Assembly (NCBI GenBank): GCA_964017235.1
Contig: OZ024935.1
Coordinates: forward strand, 87,201,052-87,265,051
Direction: 5' to 3'
Origin: Sabellastarte sp. h YS-2021
Lineage: Eukaryota; Annelida; Polychaeta; Sabellida; Sabellidae
Length of the DNA: 64,000 nt
The first letter of the stretch is position 1. Each line of letters starts with the position of its first letter. Shown piece after piece: positions 54,301 to 57,300 of this stretch. Below the pieces are notes generated by a model. It was not told the origin of the DNA. It saw only the letters and a list, made by a program, of their open reading frames with translations, and searched no databases. The translations under genes and the position numbers were made by a program.

Positions 54301-57300
54301 CTTTGGACTGGTTAACAAAATGTTGTGAATTAATACTAGAATCATTTGTTGATTCATGTAACTATGGCATGATAGCAGTTAACAGAAAAGGATGGTTAAT
54401 TCAGGAAAAAACGAACTTTCAGACAAGGTAGTTTGGAATATAGTAAAATCCAAAGCCAATAATTTTGAAATGGTATGTACAATTACTTCCGCATTAACTA
54501 AACAAACATATGACAAAAGACTTAGATATATCCATATTTATTATATATTTACCTGACACTGACTCCATTCTGGTCACATGTTTTGATGCTTGCTCCATGT
54601 TCAAGAAGCATTGAAAGCACGTTACAGACTGCTGATTCATGACGGCGGTATTTCAAAATCAAATAATGTTTGCACACTCTGCAAGCCAATTCCATAATTG
54701 GTGTTTTATTCATGTCTGCTGCCTGCCTGTAGTTGACATCTATCCCACGTATTGAAAGTAAGCGTTTTATTGTATTTGGTAACAATAATGTACATGCTCT
54801 GTACAAAAGATCAGGCAAACATGATCTGTAACATAATTGAAAAGGCATCCAGTAATAATGGTTTACCAATAATTTAAATACAATACAAATGCTTGCTTAT
54901 CAAAGTCACAATACTGGATAAAAATATTTCAAGTAGTGAAAAGTTTCTTGTTTTCCACATATGATTGATTACAAAAAAAACATGTTACATAATGACAATA
55001 ACTATGTGAATAGTTCAACTTTAATTGTGATATACAAAATATACATTTGTAACAATCAGGATTCAGAGATATCATATACACAAAATAGATGATGGCAATT
55101 CTTTTAGTTGTTTTATTAAAAGGAATTGTACTTCCCGTTGCGATGCCAAATCTTGTACAGTCTCAAGCCATTCGAAAATTCAATTTAATATGTTGTTTTT
55201 ACATGCTGTGATTCTATATAATAGTTTAGGCTGCTTCAATGAATTTAAATGGTTGTGGAAGTTCATTTTATCAGTTGTGTTCACATGAATTGGTAATGTT
55301 TTGCCTGGCAACTTTTAATCAGATTACTGGTAACACAATTCTATTTTGACGGTCGTTGTTAGCTCAGCTTAGAATGAGTATATATATTTATCCATTACAT
55401 ATGAACTCTATATGTGCAGACAAAGTATGTTAGAACTAGGTCAAGCCATTTTCAAAGGAAGTCATTAATGTAATCATTTAAAATTATAATGGCAGGGGTT
55501 TTTAACTTCCCTGGATAATTACATAAATTTTGTGGTTGCACTTTTTACAAAGTGTTTTTAACTTGAGACAAAACATTTACTTATGATGAGCCTTGAAATG
55601 TCATATTGTTTAAATTTTATTTTAAATAGGAAATTTATAATTACCCAGTGTGTCCAGAGCTGAACTTGGGCAGTAATAAATTGAGCATTTGACACCAGGC
55701 TTCATCAGTTGGATCATATAATTCCCAGTTTTCATATTCTACTGATTTTCCAATAACACACAATGGTGTACAGCCTGATGCACTTGGTAAATTCACACCA
55801 ATACCTTCAATTGCAACCAGGCAATTGACAATATCAATGCAGACATATTCACAAGACCTCCAGAACAACTTTTGTAGATAATACCTGAAAAATTAAGATA
55901 TAAGTGATATTTATGGCTGCAGGCACTGTGTGTGCTACATGAAAATAAATTAAAGCAACAAAGAAACAAGTGAGGAAATGGCTCTTAATAGGAGAAATCA
56001 AAACAATTACGAATGCATTTTCTCTATGTCATTTTAGCAGAAATTCAAGTTCTTAAAATTGGAGACATTCTAATAAAGCAAATAATCAAAAATGTCAAAA
56101 TACCATTCCGAAGACATATATTATTTTTGTGCATTAAATAGATTTTAAATGTTAATAAAAGATGAACACCTCTACACTCTCCATCTTACTGGAATTTTGG
56201 TGCAAAAAATTTCAAATACTTCTTTTATATATAAAAGTATGTTACCAAAACAATTTTGAAGGCAACTTGTAATACTTTGTGTTGCTATTTATTTTAGGAA
56301 ACTGGTGCAGTAATAATAAAGAAGTATGAAAATTTTGGCTAAACCCTAACTTATAAGTTAACTGTCTGGCAAAAGCACTGTCAGAACACATTTCTAATAA
56401 TACAATTTTCATTTAAAAAAATATCCATTGAATATTTCAACTTATAGCCACTACAAACACTTGAGGATTATCAGAACTTACATTTTCAAGGATAACAGTT
56501 ATGTGAATTATTCCTGTCACATTTTAATGCATACCTTCTTCACAAGCTGATGTTTCTATTTGCCCATAACAATTACTGCTAGAACTGTTTTTACACACCA
56601 AATGTGTAAGTTTTAGTTACAATTGTGTGATGACATGTTTTCCTTTATAGCTGCCCTGTATATTGCTGTTTTATTACTTTAATTAACACCAACTATTTTT
56701 GACTGGAATACTAAATTATATGATTTTGATGATACCTGAAGTGGGCCAGTTATAAATTTGTATTTTTAACATGTATTATGTCCTTTTAAGTCAATGCATC
56801 AATTGTCACCGAACTCATTTAATGATAACATTTGTCCTTGTTAATTTATGAAATCTGCCACAAAAAGTTTGCATGTGTAAGTTGTTGCTTTGTGCTGATA
56901 TATTTTGGCAACATATTTCAGTTAAATCTTTCAAAATTTCTAAAAAATATATTGTTAATATTTTTATTCAACACTTGGATTAACAATACCCAGCCCTATT
57001 GGGATTATTGGTCTCTCTTAATCAAAAGATGTTAAGAGATAGGAGTACAAGTACACTCCGATAGCATTCCACCATCTTCAGTTATCTGGCTAATTAAGGC
57101 TTGTAACAACTTAATATGTATCAATAATTTATTTTGTATTACCTGACTTATTTCATATCAATTTTTGACTTATTTTGTATTACCAACTTATTTTGTAGTA
57201 AAATTGCCTTATTTTGTATTACTTGGCCGACTTAGTTTGTATCAGCAGTTGACTTAATATGTAACAAAATGGTGCACAGAATTGTGACAAGATTTCATGG